Below, in pieces: positions 45,185 through 56,215 of a stretch of DNA of 64,000 bases. The stretch is from Ctenosaura bakeri. Its lineage: Eukaryota; Chordata; Lepidosauria; Squamata; Iguanidae. The notes under the pieces were generated by a model. It did not search any database. It was not told where the DNA came from and saw nothing but the letters and a program-made list of their open reading frames with translations. Both the position numbers and the translations under genes were made by a program. The DNA lies in the NCBI GenBank assembly GCA_948474755.1, contig CAOLHI010000930.1:417649-481648 (forward strand), in the 5' to 3' direction. How positions within the stretch are numbered: position 1 is the first letter of the stretch; each line of letters begins with the position of its first letter.

Positions 45185-46180
45185 TCACCTATCTTTCTCT
45201 CTTTTTTCTTCTTGATCTCTGTTCACATACATCTTCTGGGCAATTTCCAGCAGCTGGCTCAAATTCATGCCTGCAAATCCTTCTTGTTTCTGAAACTTCT
45301 TCCAAATATCAGGGTAACTTTGAGCCACAAAGGACAAATTCACTGTCTGTTGATTGCCTGGATCATCTGGATTCACAGGAGTATAGTGCCTATAGGCATC
45401 AAGTAACCATTCCAAGTATGCCTCCGGAGATTCGGTGGGCCCCTGAAGTATCTCTGATACCTTAGACATGTTGACTAGCCTCTTCATTCCTTCTCTCATA
45501 GCTTCCACTAAGAGGGCTTGATAATCAGTAAGCAAATTCATCTGGTCAGGAATATTCGGGTCCCATCCTGGATCAGCTAAGGGAACACTTCTTCTCATCC
45601 ATTGCTCAGGGTTCGCCTCTCCAGGAGGCGCCCTGTTCCTAGCTATCTGTTCTGCATGTTGGATTATCCTTCTCTGCTCCTTGGTGGTGAACAGAGTCAG
45701 TAGCAATTGCTGGCAGTCCTGCCAATTAGGGACATGTGATGCCATAATACTGGAGCAGAGTTCTGTTATTTCTTGTGGTTTGTCTGTATAAGTTGCGTAA
45801 GGTGTCTTCCAATTAAGAAGGTCAGACGTGGTGAAGGGTGTCATTGGTGCGAACTGACTCACTAGAGGTGGCGCCGATGCCTCCGCAACTTGTACAGGTG
45901 GAGGCCTAGTTGCCTGTGCTACCGTTGGTACTACTGGGATTCCCACTGCCTGTGCTATTTGATCCTCAGGTGCCTGTGCCACCTGGTCTGCCTGTGCAGT
46001 CTGGTTGAGAGCCTCTTCAACATATGACGGGGGTGCACTTGATTCCTCTGGTTCCTTAGGTGGACTATTTAAAATTATGGGGCCCCTTCCAAATTTCTTC
46101 CGAGTCTTATCCTTCATTACTAACATGACTTTACTACACTGTTCCTTGCACCTCTCAAGCCAAGGAGGGGATTCAGTCAC
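45185..46180 (-). pseudogene. ERV gag: p12-like and capsid region
   Basis: A 331-codon minus-strand frame. Residues about 45-55 contain PPSY in SAPPSYVEEA, a late-domain type motif that recruits NEDD4-family ligases. A Pro/Ala/Gln-rich spacer follows. The capsid domain starts near FTTSDLLNWK, with NWQDCQQLLLTLFTTKEQRR and ESPEAYLEWLLDAYRHYTP as recognisable blocks. The apparent first codon is GTG in mid-gag, so this is not a start; the frame is continuous with matrix only after a shift. Longest surviving frame of the provirus. Confidence 0.85.
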
Positions 46181-46431
46181 TATAGTGTCCCAGCATACTG
46201 GTCTGGGTGCCCAGGGGTCCCTACCACCATTACATACACAGCCTTAATCTTATCCGGGTCCAAACTTCCCTCAGGCCACCAACCCACTTTAAATGATGGC
46301 CACTCTACCTCACATAGGTTCCGCAACCTGCCTGTCGTCGTCTTTGGGTAACCGTAGTCGCCTCCAAACCCTTTCTTAAAAATTTTCAACATACATTGAA
46401 GCGGGGTTTGTCGGCTACTTCCCCCACCCAT
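46180..46431 (-). pseudogene. ERV gag: matrix region
   Basis: Starts at ATG 46431 with MGGGSSRQTP, an N-myristoylation type signal (Gly at 2, Ser at 5 and 6). Continues through EVEWPSFKVGWWPEGS and GTPGHPDQY, typical of gammaretroviral matrix, and ends at TAG 46182-46180. The frame must shift just before the stop to run into the capsid frame. The upstream extension to 46527 is leader, not matrix. Confidence 0.8.
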
Positions 46432-46955
46432 TTTCCACCCTGAAACGACAACGCAAAGTAGGTTAAGGGTGGTGAACTGCGGGTAAGGGGTCCCAACAGC
46501 TCGACACAATGGGGAATAGACAAACACGTGTACACATTGACCCAGGCACCCGGATGATCACGGCATGCAGTGGGAACTGCAATGCCACTCATACACCACT
46601 CATGCACTCATTCAGCCCAACAACACAGCCCTCCCTCCTTTACCTGTCCTTTTAAGGGATCCTGCGGTTTCAGTGGCCCCTCTTTTGGGGCTACTATACT
46701 CGGACAGGTCCAGGGGGTGATCAAGCCCCTCTTCTCCCCAGTGTTCACACTCTGCGGGGAGGCTCTTGCCTCTTAGGCCGTGTCTGTCACATTTCCAAAC
46801 CGTCCTGTGTTTGTGAGCTGGCAAACCAGTCCCCTGGTTCAGCACCCCCCCGAGGAGGACTGTCCAACTTAACGTCAGGGGTGCCCAAGGTTCCCAATCG
46901 GTGGGGCGGGGATACCTGGGGGCGGTGGCCGCTTAAGAGAGCAAAAAGGCCCCTG
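46432..46955 (-). other. ERV leader (between PBS and gag)
   Basis: About 520 nt, GC-rich, in the position of the packaging leader. No reliable open frame or structure identified by eye. Confidence 0.6.
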
Positions 46956-46973
46956 ATCCCAGATGAGCCCCCA
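46956..46973 (-). promoter_or_regulatory. ERV primer binding site, tRNA-Pro type
   Basis: Minus strand TGGGGGCTCATCTGGGAT, two bases inside the LTR terminus. It differs from the standard proline-tRNA primer site at two positions, both the kind of change produced by CpG methylation decay. Proline primer use is usual for gammaretroviruses. Confidence 0.85.
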
Positions 46974-46975
46974 GA

Positions 46976-47292
46976 TGAAGCAGATAACAGAGATCAGACC
47001 CTTCGGTTTGGAAAGGAGTTATTTTATTAGCTGGCGAGTCTTGGCTGGAATTGCTTCCAAAAGTCCAAGCCTTCCTTTAATTGAGTTCGCAGCCATTTAT
47101 ACATTTTTAGTACAGTTTTATCTCCTGTTCAGGAGAAAGAACAGAAGTGCTACAAAGATCATCAGTTTCGTTTTCTTACTACAATAAGCTTTTCTCTAAT
47201 ATTGCAAGTCTGATGTATTGAAGTATCAGACTTCTGTTCTGTATCCTCGCTATGTGACAAATACTAGGATTCCATGTGATGTAGCTCCTTCA
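46976..47292 (-). mobile_element. ERV 5' LTR
   Basis: The LTR ends (minus strand) with CTGCTTCA at 46976, next to the primer binding site. TATAAAT at 47101-47095 and AATAAA at 47028-47023 are spaced as TATA box and poly(A) signal. The outer end is tentatively TGAAGGAG at 47292, which matches the inverse of the inner end in 7 of 8 bases. No 3' LTR is present. Antisense to TUBGCP3. Confidence 0.65.
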
Positions 47293-47574
47293 GTTAACAT
47301 AGAATCATCATGCTTAACTGTGTAGTGTTTAAGGGTCCCAAGAGATTGGGAGATTGGGTTGTGTGTTGCTGATGACAAGTTGAGGTTTACCATTGCAGGC
47401 CTCTGGAAACCTGTTGACCAGTTGGTGTGTGGTGAATGCAAGTTCTGGTCTTGGTTATCTGCTTGGTATGAAGATCAGGCATTATGTTGAGAAGTGGAAT
47501 AGTTAAGTCACTCAGCTTTGAACCAGGATGGGTCTGTTAACATTGCATGGAGGGTCAGACAGCTACTAATTTTC

Positions 47575-47685
47575 CAGATGTCACTAGACTACAGCTCCTA
47601 TCTTCTCTCACTACTGACTGTATTGAATAAGGCTGGTTGGAGTTGCAGTCCAACAACATTGGGGGGGGCACAGGTTCTCACCCCT
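47575..47685. mobile_element. Short foldback repeat (AGATGTTGTTGGA family)
   Basis: CCAGATGTCACTAGACTACA facing TTGCAGTCCAACAACATTGG. Same family as 9433 and 49797; degenerate arms. Confidence 0.5.
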
Positions 47686-47707
47686 GCTGTATGGCTTAGT
47701 TTTGGCC

Positions 47708-47935
47708 TCAGTACACTGGCCTCAATACACTGAAGGCACGAGATCCTGTCTGACCTTAGAAATGAACCAGGGTCAGCCCTGGTTAGTAGTTGGATAGGAG
47801 ACCACCAATGAATATCAGGTGCTGCAAGCTGTATTAAAGAGAAAGGAACTGGGAAGACCACCTCTGAATAACCCTTTGAAATTGATAGGGTTGCCGTAAC
47901 TTGAGAGGTGATTTGAAGACATACACACACAAGGA
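47708..47935 (+). mobile_element. 5S-rRNA-derived SINE, nearly complete
   Basis: CACTGAAGGCACGAGATCCT, then GTCTGACCTTAGAAA, CAGGGTCAGCCCTGGTTAGT, TTGGATAGGAGACCACC and ATATCAGGTGCTGCAAGC match 5S rRNA from about position 20 to its end. A body follows (AGGAACTGGGAAGACCACCT), then a tail GAGGTGATTTGAAGACAT with (AC)n, the same BovB-like tail as the Sauria SINEs. Confidence 0.75.
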
Positions 47936-48444
47936 TTGACTACCATTCCTACCAGTGTCAGTATGCATGATTAAGCAATGATCTATAGATGGCAGGAATG
48001 TTCCTGCCCCAGTTGTGATTATCTAGCTTTTCATTAAAGTCAGATAAAGGTGGACTTCTCTTGAGAGAGAATTCTAAAACCTACGTGTATCTGAGAGGGT
48101 CCTCATCTTAGTTTCAACCATTCATAAACTCATAAAAATTACACTCTCTTAATAGCTTATGTCTGTTATTTAATGAGCAAGCTGGCTTGTTTAGAAGAGG
48201 TGTTCCTTGAATTATGATGGACCTTTAAGGTTATCATCAGCACATTGAATTGGCCCAGAAACAAGTTAGAAAGTGCATATATTTCAGTAAGAGGGTTGCA
48301 TGTTTCTAATATGATCTTCTGCTTAATAACTTAACTGTTTTATTGTGGACATGTTGGAGTCTGCTGGCAAATATAGCATGTTACAGTGGTTCAATAGTGA
48401 TTAAAGCGTTAGTTGTAATACCCAGATGTGTGGTCTCCGGGAGC

Positions 48445-48660
48445 TCTTTTGGACTACATTATTACAGCATTATGATCTATTTTAATTCTAATGGTTTCAT
48501 CCTCTGGCAAATCTATCCTAAGATTTTCAATTTAGGGAAGGATTTTTGAATTGTGTCCCAGAGATCTCAAGTGCCTCCCCAAACTACAAACCCTGATCCT
48601 ATAGGATGCAGCCACGGCAGTTAAAATGGAATCATAGTGCTAGCATATCAACTTTAGTGG
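48445..48660. mobile_element. Very degraded snapback MITE
   Basis: GGACTACATTATTACAGCAT, CCTCTGGCAAATCTATCC, then CCAAACTACAAACCCTG and AAAATGGAATCATAGTGCTA line up in order with the snapback family, with many substitutions. Confidence 0.45.
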
Positions 48661-49485
48661 GACCAAGACACATCTTCTTGTGGCTGTCACCTAAGCATCC
48701 CAATTTAAGACTGGAATCAGAAGCATCCTCAAACTATAAATCTGTGATTTCAAGAGAATGCAGCCCCATCCAATACAGACTGAATCCTTTGCCTGATACT
48801 GTCTCATAGGATTTGATGGAGACATTGTTGACCAGGTTTCCTTGCATATTTGTTTGTGTGTGAAGTCATTTGAGCTTCCCTTTGTTTCTGTATCTACTGT
48901 AGGTATCAGACTTATTTTGGTGTAATATTTTATGGAATATTTCATCTCACTGTTTTACCTTGCCATTTTATGGGAGTGTCATCTTTGAACGAGAGAGGTA
49001 CAGTTAAACTTTTGTTGTATTCACTAGATAGTTTTATAAAAAAACTATTACACTGTAACAGAGAAAGAGGATTAGTGAATGAATAAAGATTAGTGCTCAA
49101 GTACAACTTTTAAAATTGGAGCGACGTAACTAATCCCTGGATCTTTAGGGAGCAAGCTGTACAGAATAATCTGTCCAAAAACTTGCATCTGCTGCTGAAA
49201 TGAAATATTGACAGCACAGTTCTATATATGTTTACTCATGATATGTTCAACTGTGGTCAAGTGGAACTAACTATCAGGTAATTCTTCCTGTGAATGTATA
49301 TGTGGAGTGAAACCTCCAGAATTTAGTGGAAATAACTTGAGAGAAAACAGGCACTTGGAAGGGCTGCATGTTGAATTGAAACTCACCATTTGGACAAGGT
49401 TTTGAAGAACATAACATTCTGTGTGTTGCTTCAAAATCAGACCTTTCTTAAATATAATTTATTATTTATAAATGTTGGAGTAAGA

Positions 49486-49679
49486 CCCCAGAAGATGGTT
49501 CAAATCCCTGATCATGGAAGCCCATGCTCTTGGGCAAGTCACACACTCTGTCTGACAGAGGAAGGCAAGGGCAAACCCCTTCTGAACAAATCTTGCCAAG
49601 AAAGCCCCATGATAGGTTTGCCTTAGGGTTACCATAAGTCAGAAATGACTTGAATGTATCCAACAACAACAACAAGTAT
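49486..49679 (+). mobile_element. Sauria-type SINE
   Basis: B-box GGTTCAAATCCC near 49499, AGTCACACACTCTGTCTGAC, AAACCCCTTCTGAACAAATC, then GCCTTAGGGTTACCATAAG and the BovB-like GACTTGAATGTATCCAACAACAACAA tail. The 5' end of the tRNA head is missing. Confidence 0.8.
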
Positions 49680-49796
49680 TATATATTAATCTATTATTTA
49701 TACTTCTATTTAAAAGAAAAACTTCCTTCTCCATTCCAAACCTCAAGATAGGTTTGAATGTTCAGGATAGATGAGAGAGTTCTTTAAAACAGGGGT

Positions 49797-49905
49797 GGAG
49801 AATGAATAGCACTTCAGATGTTGTTGGACTACGACACCATCAGCCTGAGCTAGCATGATGGGTATTACAATCCAACATCTGGAAAACCACATGTTCCCAG
49901 CTCCT
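49797..49905. mobile_element. Short foldback repeat (AGATGTTGTTGGA family)
   Basis: CTTCAGATGTTGTTGGACTA facing TTACAATCCAACATCTGGAA, about 50-nt arms. Best-preserved of the short foldbacks in this window. Partial relatives occur at about 50140-50195 and 50655-50752. Confidence 0.6.
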
Positions 49906-50899
49906 TTAGCTAACATCATCATCTACTCCATCCCAAGGGGAAGGTGGAAGGAAACAAAATCAAAGCATGAATAGTTCCCAGCTGTTTTGTGCACTTGAAT
50001 ATCTTGTATTATGAAAAGTAGATAGGCATTTTGGAAATGCTCCCTTCAAATTCTAAACTACAACCGTAGCTTGAACAACATCAGATAATTGAATTGACTG
50101 CACACTAAAGCAGGGTTGGACACCATGTTGCCCTCAGATGTTGAACTGTTAGTTCTAGCATTCCTCACCATTGGCTATGTTGACCAGAGCCGCTAAAAAC
50201 TGCAGATCAATTCCCACCACTCCTCTAAAGCAAACAGCTAAAAATAATAACAGGAGATGCAGGAGATGAATAAAAGTAGCTGTTGGTTGCATGATATGCT
50301 AAAAATGACTTATCTATTCCAAATGCTTTCTAAATAAGGATTATTTTAAGCTAATAATTGGTCTTGTGAGATGTTTATATTTACAGTTTTACAGTGCATC
50401 ATTTTTTTCTTCATAAATGCAAGATATGGTTTTTAACCATTTATCAATCAGTGCTTTATTGGTCTTCTGTGTTGTCTGCTAATTACAGTTATCTGCTCTA
50501 TTTCGTACGTGTATTCTAAAACATTATAAAATAAAAAGGCATAAAAGTTAATTTCTATTTATGTGGTATGTTAAGCATAGTGGATAGCATTGTTCATCTG
50601 GATGTTAAGGCGATTGTTATTATTACTATTTTGAATGCATAGAAATGTGGCTGTTCAGATGTCATTGGACCAGTTAGCACTAGCGAGGCTGGTCAGTGGT
50701 GGGAAATGCTGGAAATTCACTCTAACAACATCTGGAGGGCTGCACCTTCTGTATTGCTGCTTTAAGGAGAAGGGAGTCCTCACCTCCATCTTGACTGGGA
50801 TATTTTGGCAGTGAGTAGGTTTTGCTCTTTTGTTATAAGAAGGTCTTGTGTAGAACAATTCTGTAGATGTCTGCTTAGACATAAGGCTCATGGAGCAGA

Positions 50900-51028
50900 T
50901 TAGGAACTATTCCCAAAAGGAACTGACAAAACTACCTCTGAGTGTTCCTCGCCTAAGAAAATCCTGTGAAATTCAAGGGGTTGAAGTAAGTTGACAGGTG
51001 ACTTGAAGGCATATACACACACACAAAT
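50900..51028 (+). mobile_element. SINE 3' fragment (5S/Sauria tail)
   Basis: AAGGAACTGACAAAACTACC, then TTGACAGGTGACTTGAAGGC and an (AC)n tail: the 3' half of the same SINE body as at 47708, without the 5S head. Confidence 0.55.
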
Positions 51029-51163
51029 GTTTATGGACTGCAGACTATCTTTACATATCACTTCATCTTTGGAAACAGCACCTGTCATATTGGCAATTGT
51101 AGAACTACATTGCTACTTGACTGTAACTACAGTGGCTTGGAGCATAAAGTAAAAATAGTATCT

Positions 51164-51597
51164 CATTTGTTGTTCTGTGCCTTCAAGTTGTTTCTAACTT
51201 ATGGTCACCTTAATAGCAGTTACATTTTTATATGCTTATCAATGCAAAGCACTCCTGAAGTGGTTTACAATGTGTTTAGCTGATTGCCCCCAACAAGCTG
51301 GGTACTTGTTTTACCGACCTGTGGAAGGATGGAAGGCTGAGTCAACTTGGAGCCCTGCAGGATCAAACTCACAATGTTCTGGCTGCAGTACTGGCATTTA
51401 ACTGCAGCACCACCAGGACTAAGGCAAACCTACCATGGGGTTTCTTGGCTAGATTTGTTCAGAGGGGTTTTCCCTTGCCTTCCTCTCAGGCTGAGAGAGT
51501 GTGACTTGTGCAAGGTCACCCAGTGGGTTTCCATAGCTGAGTGGTGATTTGAACCCTGCTCTCCAGTATCACAGTCCAACACTCAAACCACTATACC
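51164..51597 (-). mobile_element. Sauria-type SINE interrupted by another repeat
   Basis: 51164-51211 (complement of the tail, TTGTTGTTCTGTGCCTTCAA) and 51419-51597 (ACCATGGGGTTTCTTGGC through the tRNA head, CAAACCACTATACCACTC) form one minus-strand SINE. About 51212-51418 between them is a different repeat (CCCCCAACAAGCTGGGTACT, GGAAGGATGGAAGGCTGAGT, CTGCAGCACCACCAGG) also common in lizards, which inserted into the SINE. Confidence 0.75.
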
Positions 51598-51954
51598 ACT
51601 CTACATATGGACTTCATAATGGTGAATTTTGAAAATACATGTACTGAAATATTATTTTGATTGCCTTTGGGGCATTACAAGTAACATTTTGCAGCTGTGA
51701 TGGCTAACAAGTTATCTTTAAAATTGTTGCAGCTCTTAGTTTTTTTACAAGAATCTGGAGTCCACTTAGAACTGTGCAGATCTGAAATGCCCTCAAACGC
51801 AAGTGGCTTTTGTTACTCTGCAGTATTATTTTTATTCTTTGATTTTAAATAGGCATGTTTTAAAATGGTTTTAGTTCTATAGACAGTTCAGTATCATTTT
51901 AAACATAAGTTTTGTCTTGTTTTATCTACATGCATTTTTACCTCTTCTTTCTTT

Positions 51955-51955
51955 C

Positions 51956-52004
<49 letters not shown>

Positions 52005-52141
52005 ATCTATCCATCTTTCTTCCTTCCTTTCTTTCTTCCTTTCTCTCTTTCTTTCTCTCTTTCTTTCTCTCTTTCTTTCTTTCTTTCTTCCTTCCTTCCT
52101 TCCTTCCTTCCTTCCTTCCTTCCTTCCTTCCTTCCTTTCTT
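51955..52141. repeat. TUBGCP3: Compound (TATC)n-(CTTT)n-(CTTC)n microsatellite
   Basis: About 185 bp of pyrimidine-rich tetranucleotides: TATC units at 51957-52004, then mixed TTTC/TCTC units, then at least twelve TTCC units. The predicted frames here (YLSI and SFLP repeats) are artefacts. Confidence 0.95.
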
Positions 52142-52687
52142 GTAAACTACCTTGAGACTCAGTTTTAGAAAGAATGTGTACTAGAATATTAGCTTGGATC
52201 TGGAAGCAGACAGATGTTAAGATAAGGATTTAAGGACAGAGATATCTTGTGATCAGAATGGAAAAGCACACAGAGAGATGAATGATTTTGTCAGCTGAGC
52301 GCTGAATAGAAATAAGGAGCAAAGGGAAACAATGGAAAAACAGAGAGGAGAATAATGTAGCAGTCATCTCAGTCTGAGGCAGATATTAGTATTTTAAAAC
52401 CATCTCTGTAAAACAGTAGATACTAGGAAGGACTTTGCTACCTAAAACACACTTGAGATGGATGGAGGAAGCTTCATGGTAAGTATGGACTGTTGCATAT
52501 ATAATTAAATAATTAAATTAAATCCCCCCCTTTCCTTTGAAGATAACATGGCATATGCTTGGGGCTATAAGAAATTGGATTCCTTGACTCAAAGGCCCAT
52601 TCTTTTCTTAGACTTCTAAAGTCTTTTCAGTAAATATTAATTATGATCTTAAATGCAAATGTTGTTTAGTGACTACTAGTAGCTTTA

Positions 52688-52885
52688 TATAGCCAGTATG
52701 GTGTAGCAGTTTGAGCCTTGGACGTCGGCCTGGGAGACCAGGGTTTGACTCCTCACTCAGCTACGGAAACTCACTGGGTAACCTTGGACTCATCATGCAC
52801 TTTCAGTCTGAGAAAACCCTGTGGTAGGTTCACCTTAGGGGTTGCCATAAGTCAGAAATGACTTGAAGGCATGCAACAACACAAG
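52688..52885 (+). mobile_element. Sauria-type SINE
   Basis: tRNA-like head GCCAGTATGGTGTAGCAGTT, B-box GGTTTGACTCCTC, body with AACTCACTGGGTAACCTTGG, and tail CATAAGTCAGAAATGACTTG plus AAGGCATGCAACAAC. An internal deletion removes the AACAAATCTTGCC part. Confidence 0.8.
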
Positions 52886-54624
52886 TAGCTTTGTAAGTGG
52901 GGCAATTGCTTAACAAAATGATACTAGAAAATATTTCAGTTCCTTTCTCTTTGATAAATTTCTAGAAAGCACACTTGCCATGACATGGAATTCTTTGTCT
53001 TCTTGGATCTTTTCCATTTTAATGTTCTGTACTCTAGCCTCTAATAGTTCCTCTGGATTTTCACAGGGGATTTGTTCAGTGCTCTTTCTTATCTTTGAAA
53101 TATGTATGCTGAACACTGCAGTTCAGAGTAGAAATACCTCTGGTAAATTAACGGAGATGGTGAGCAGGGAATATATATTGAAAAATGTATGATAAAGGTC
53201 AGCTACCACTAAATGTTAAAGAATCCTGGCTCTGTGACAGCTAACACACACACACAATTTAATATAAATTACTAAAATTTGCTCCACAAATATACTTGCT
53301 TAAACTGACAGTTTTTGCTCTTTGCTGTATGCCATTTGAAATTGGAATGGTCTTCTTTTTTCTTTCTTTCTCTCTTTCTCTATCTTTCTTTCTTGAATTT
53401 ATGTCCTGCCTTTCTCCCAAATGGCATCCAAGATGGCTAATTGTGTTCTTTCATTAAAAATTTCTACTGGGACACTCAAATGAGACTTAATCTTGACATT
53501 ATTATTTAACATTTTTATAGTTGGTTTTGGGTTTTGTTTTGTTTTTTTGAGCTGCTGAAGTGTTAACAAGCATGTGGGTAGGTTTAGGCTTCATTATTTC
53601 TGCAATATCTGATTTATGGACTGTTTGCATTGCTCTCACATTTACGGGGAGCAGCTCTCAGTTTAATGTGAGTTTCCCAGTGGGTTATAGTTTTAAAATT
53701 ATCTATCACCTAAGAAGAAATAAATAAGAAAACCATGCTTATTGATAAATTCAGAGGGGGTTGGAATTCTAATCTGACAAAATTTCTGCATAACTTCTGT
53801 TAATGTGGTGTGATGAGACTGAAATTAATTACATTTGAGAGACTACGTCTTTGAAAGCCAAAATATCAAGCAATAAATGTAACTGTGTGCTGCCGTGGAT
53901 CATCTGGAGCGGATCTTCAAGTTGCTTCTTTGTTCTGTGCACTGGCATGTCCCAGCTAGTAAAGTCCAGTAGGGTCTGCAAGGTGGGAACTTGTTTCCTG
54001 AGATATTAGTGCAGAGTGCCTTTCCACTGCTCCTGGCAAAGAAATTTGGCAATGATCTCTGTGAAATAGCAGCTGCCCAGCAATCCTCTGTTTTGCTGAC
54101 CTAGTTCTGCCAAATGTAGAATGAAGTTTCTAGCAGGAATGTAGAGTAGATGAGTTTGGGATACTTTTTCAGCTCATTGTTTATATAAGTTAAAACAGTG
54201 TTTCAGAGAATATTTGCTACTTTCTTCCTTTCAGACCTGCACTTGAGGAATGACATTTGCTGACTATGCTCCTTTTTATTTTCTCCCAAGAAAAAGGTGC
54301 ACAAGATGCTTGGGAGACTTACCTGAGCGTTATGCATTTCCAAAACACTCACTCTTCTGCATGCTGTTGTTTATGTAACTAAGATGGTGTTACTCATGCA
54401 GAAGAGGGAGGTTAACAGCAGAATGTTAAAAAAGCAAAATTGCTAGGGTGGGAATCTCACAAAAAGCCTCATGAGGAGTGAATGTCCTCACTGCTCCGCT
54501 CTCTCCTCTGCTGAGTGACTTCAGCAGCAAGGGTAGGAATGTGGAGTGGAGCGGCTTGGACCTTACACAAGAGAGGGCCAACTCAACACTGCAGCTCTTT
54601 CTGGCTGGTCACATTTTCTTGATT

Positions 54625-54997
54625 AGTTGATTGATTGCCTTTATATCTCAGCTTTCTCCCAAAATGGGATTCAAGGCAGCTTACTATAATTTTAGAAAAG
54701 ATCCAGCAAAATCATTATTACAAAAGTTAAAAAGAATTAAATAATACTATTAAAACATGATTAAAAACATTTAAAAAGTATTTAAAACATAGTTTCAATA
54801 AAAGATTTTGAAAAGTACAGCACCCACAGTTTTCTTGTAAATGGATGCAAATGAGAGATAGAATTTGTGTCATCGGTATACTGATGACTTGGGACCCTAA
54901 AACTCCAGATGACCTCTTTCAGCAGTTTCATGTAAGTATTAAACAGCATGAGGGGCAGAACTGAGCCTTGAGGACACCACAGGATAATGACCAGCAT
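54625..54997 (-). mobile_element. L2-type LINE fragment with RT motif
   Basis: On the minus strand 54990-54850 encodes PQGSVLPLMLFNTYMK and HQYTDDTN, the L2 reverse-transcriptase blocks (the usual YADD reads YTDD). 54625-54720 is the L2 3' tail on the same strand (complement of TTTATATCTCAGCTTTCTCC). The sequence between is shorter than in an intact element, so it is internally deleted and dead. Confidence 0.6.
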
Positions 54998-55428
54998 GTC
55001 AGACAGGCATTGCCCAACACCATTTGTAATGATTTAATTATATGTCTCCAAATACTAGAGTAGAAACATTGCAGTAGTGAGAGATTTCAGATCTTACTCA
55101 AATCAGGAGCAGAACCCTGTGATTAAAATATTTGTATTTGAGGAGAGGTGAGGATAAAAGCACTCTTTAAGGCATGTTTATTTTTGAGTAAGGCTGTTTT
55201 TGAAGGGGCCCACTCAGTTTTTTTTTTAAATTTATTTATTACGCAGAATGCTGCTCTAGTGCCCTTTGGGTTTACCTTCTGCTTTAAAAGGACCTCTCCT
55301 TGGTCTAAAATAACTCAGGTGAAGGAAGAAAGGTTACTACCACATTCTCAAAGCATGTGAGAGTGGATTTTGGTTAAATTCTTTTGAAGAAGTTTTAAAA
55401 AAGGGTTGTGTTTTCTGAGGTCAAACAA

Positions 55429-55881
55429 CAGTTCACCCTCTACATTTTCAGGTTTTGCTTTCATGGATTTGATCATTTGTGAATTTCTCCCTGCCCTCTC
55501 ACCTTAGGTGCTTCTTTCCTTGGGGATCCTTCCCTCTCAGCAGCTCTGATCAGACCACACAGCCCTTTAAAAACCTGCCTCTGGTCCTCCTCCACCACCA
55601 CCACCAGCCCCTGTGCCTGGCCAACTAAAGATGGCTTGCCGCCCAGTGTCTTAGCACCACAGACCCTCTCCTGATGCCCCCTCACACCAAGGAAGGAGAT
55701 GAATGAGGGAAAGGAAGTATAGGGCCACCATGCTGACTTACCTACCCCTTCACTGTCCTTTCTGTTACCTGGTTTGGGCCCTAGGCGCCTCAGACCCCTT
55801 TCCCACAGGCACACATACACATTTTGATATTTGTGTTTTTCCACTTTTGTGGAATTCCTGGCAAATGTGGTGGGCTGACTG
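55429..55881. mobile_element. Tc1/mariner-type MITE
   Basis: CAGTTCACCCTCTACATTTT facing AAATGTGGTGGGCTGACTG, with TA after the right end. The subterminal blocks (GGTTTTGCTTTCATGGATTT, GTGTTTTTCCACTTTTGTGG) match the 36980 and 40355 elements. The large minus-strand frame over it is non-coding. Confidence 0.6.
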
Positions 55882-56039
55882 TAGTTGTGTGTGTGGTCTC
55901 TGGACCTCAGATAATTGCTCATCCACAAATGATTCCAAAGTGCTGTTTCTGAGAAGCAGCTGTTAGTGTTCAATGGACACTGAGGAAAAGAGAGGTGGTG
56001 TAAAGGTCCTGTTCTTGTAACACTATGGGCAGTACTGAG

Positions 56040-56215
56040 TGCAGACCCTCGTGTGTGCGTGTGCGTGCGCACACACCTTCCAGTCACCTGTTGACTTATG
56101 GCAGGTGGTTTTGCCAGTTCCTTCCTCTGAAATTTAGTCTACAGCTCCTCGTATTCACTGGCGGTTTCCCATCCAAGTACTAACCAGGGCTGACCCTGTT
56201 TATCTTCCAAGCTTA
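56040..56215 (-). mobile_element. 5S-rRNA-derived SINE
   Basis: On the minus strand ACAGGGTCAGCCCTGGTTAG, TACTTGGATGGGAAACCGCC and AATACGAGGAGCTGTAGAC follow 5S rRNA. Then AAGGAACTGGCAAAACCACC and GGTGACTGGAAGGTGTGTGC form the SINE body and tail. The first third of 5S is missing. Confidence 0.7.

Noticed and set aside
42496..47292. Replication-competent provirus
   Set aside because: There are several frameshifts and stops, a mutated protease active site, incomplete integrase, and no env or 3' LTR.
55473..56087. 204-codon minus-strand frame
   Set aside because: It covers a mariner-type MITE and adjoining intron of TUBGCP3, with no recognisable domain.
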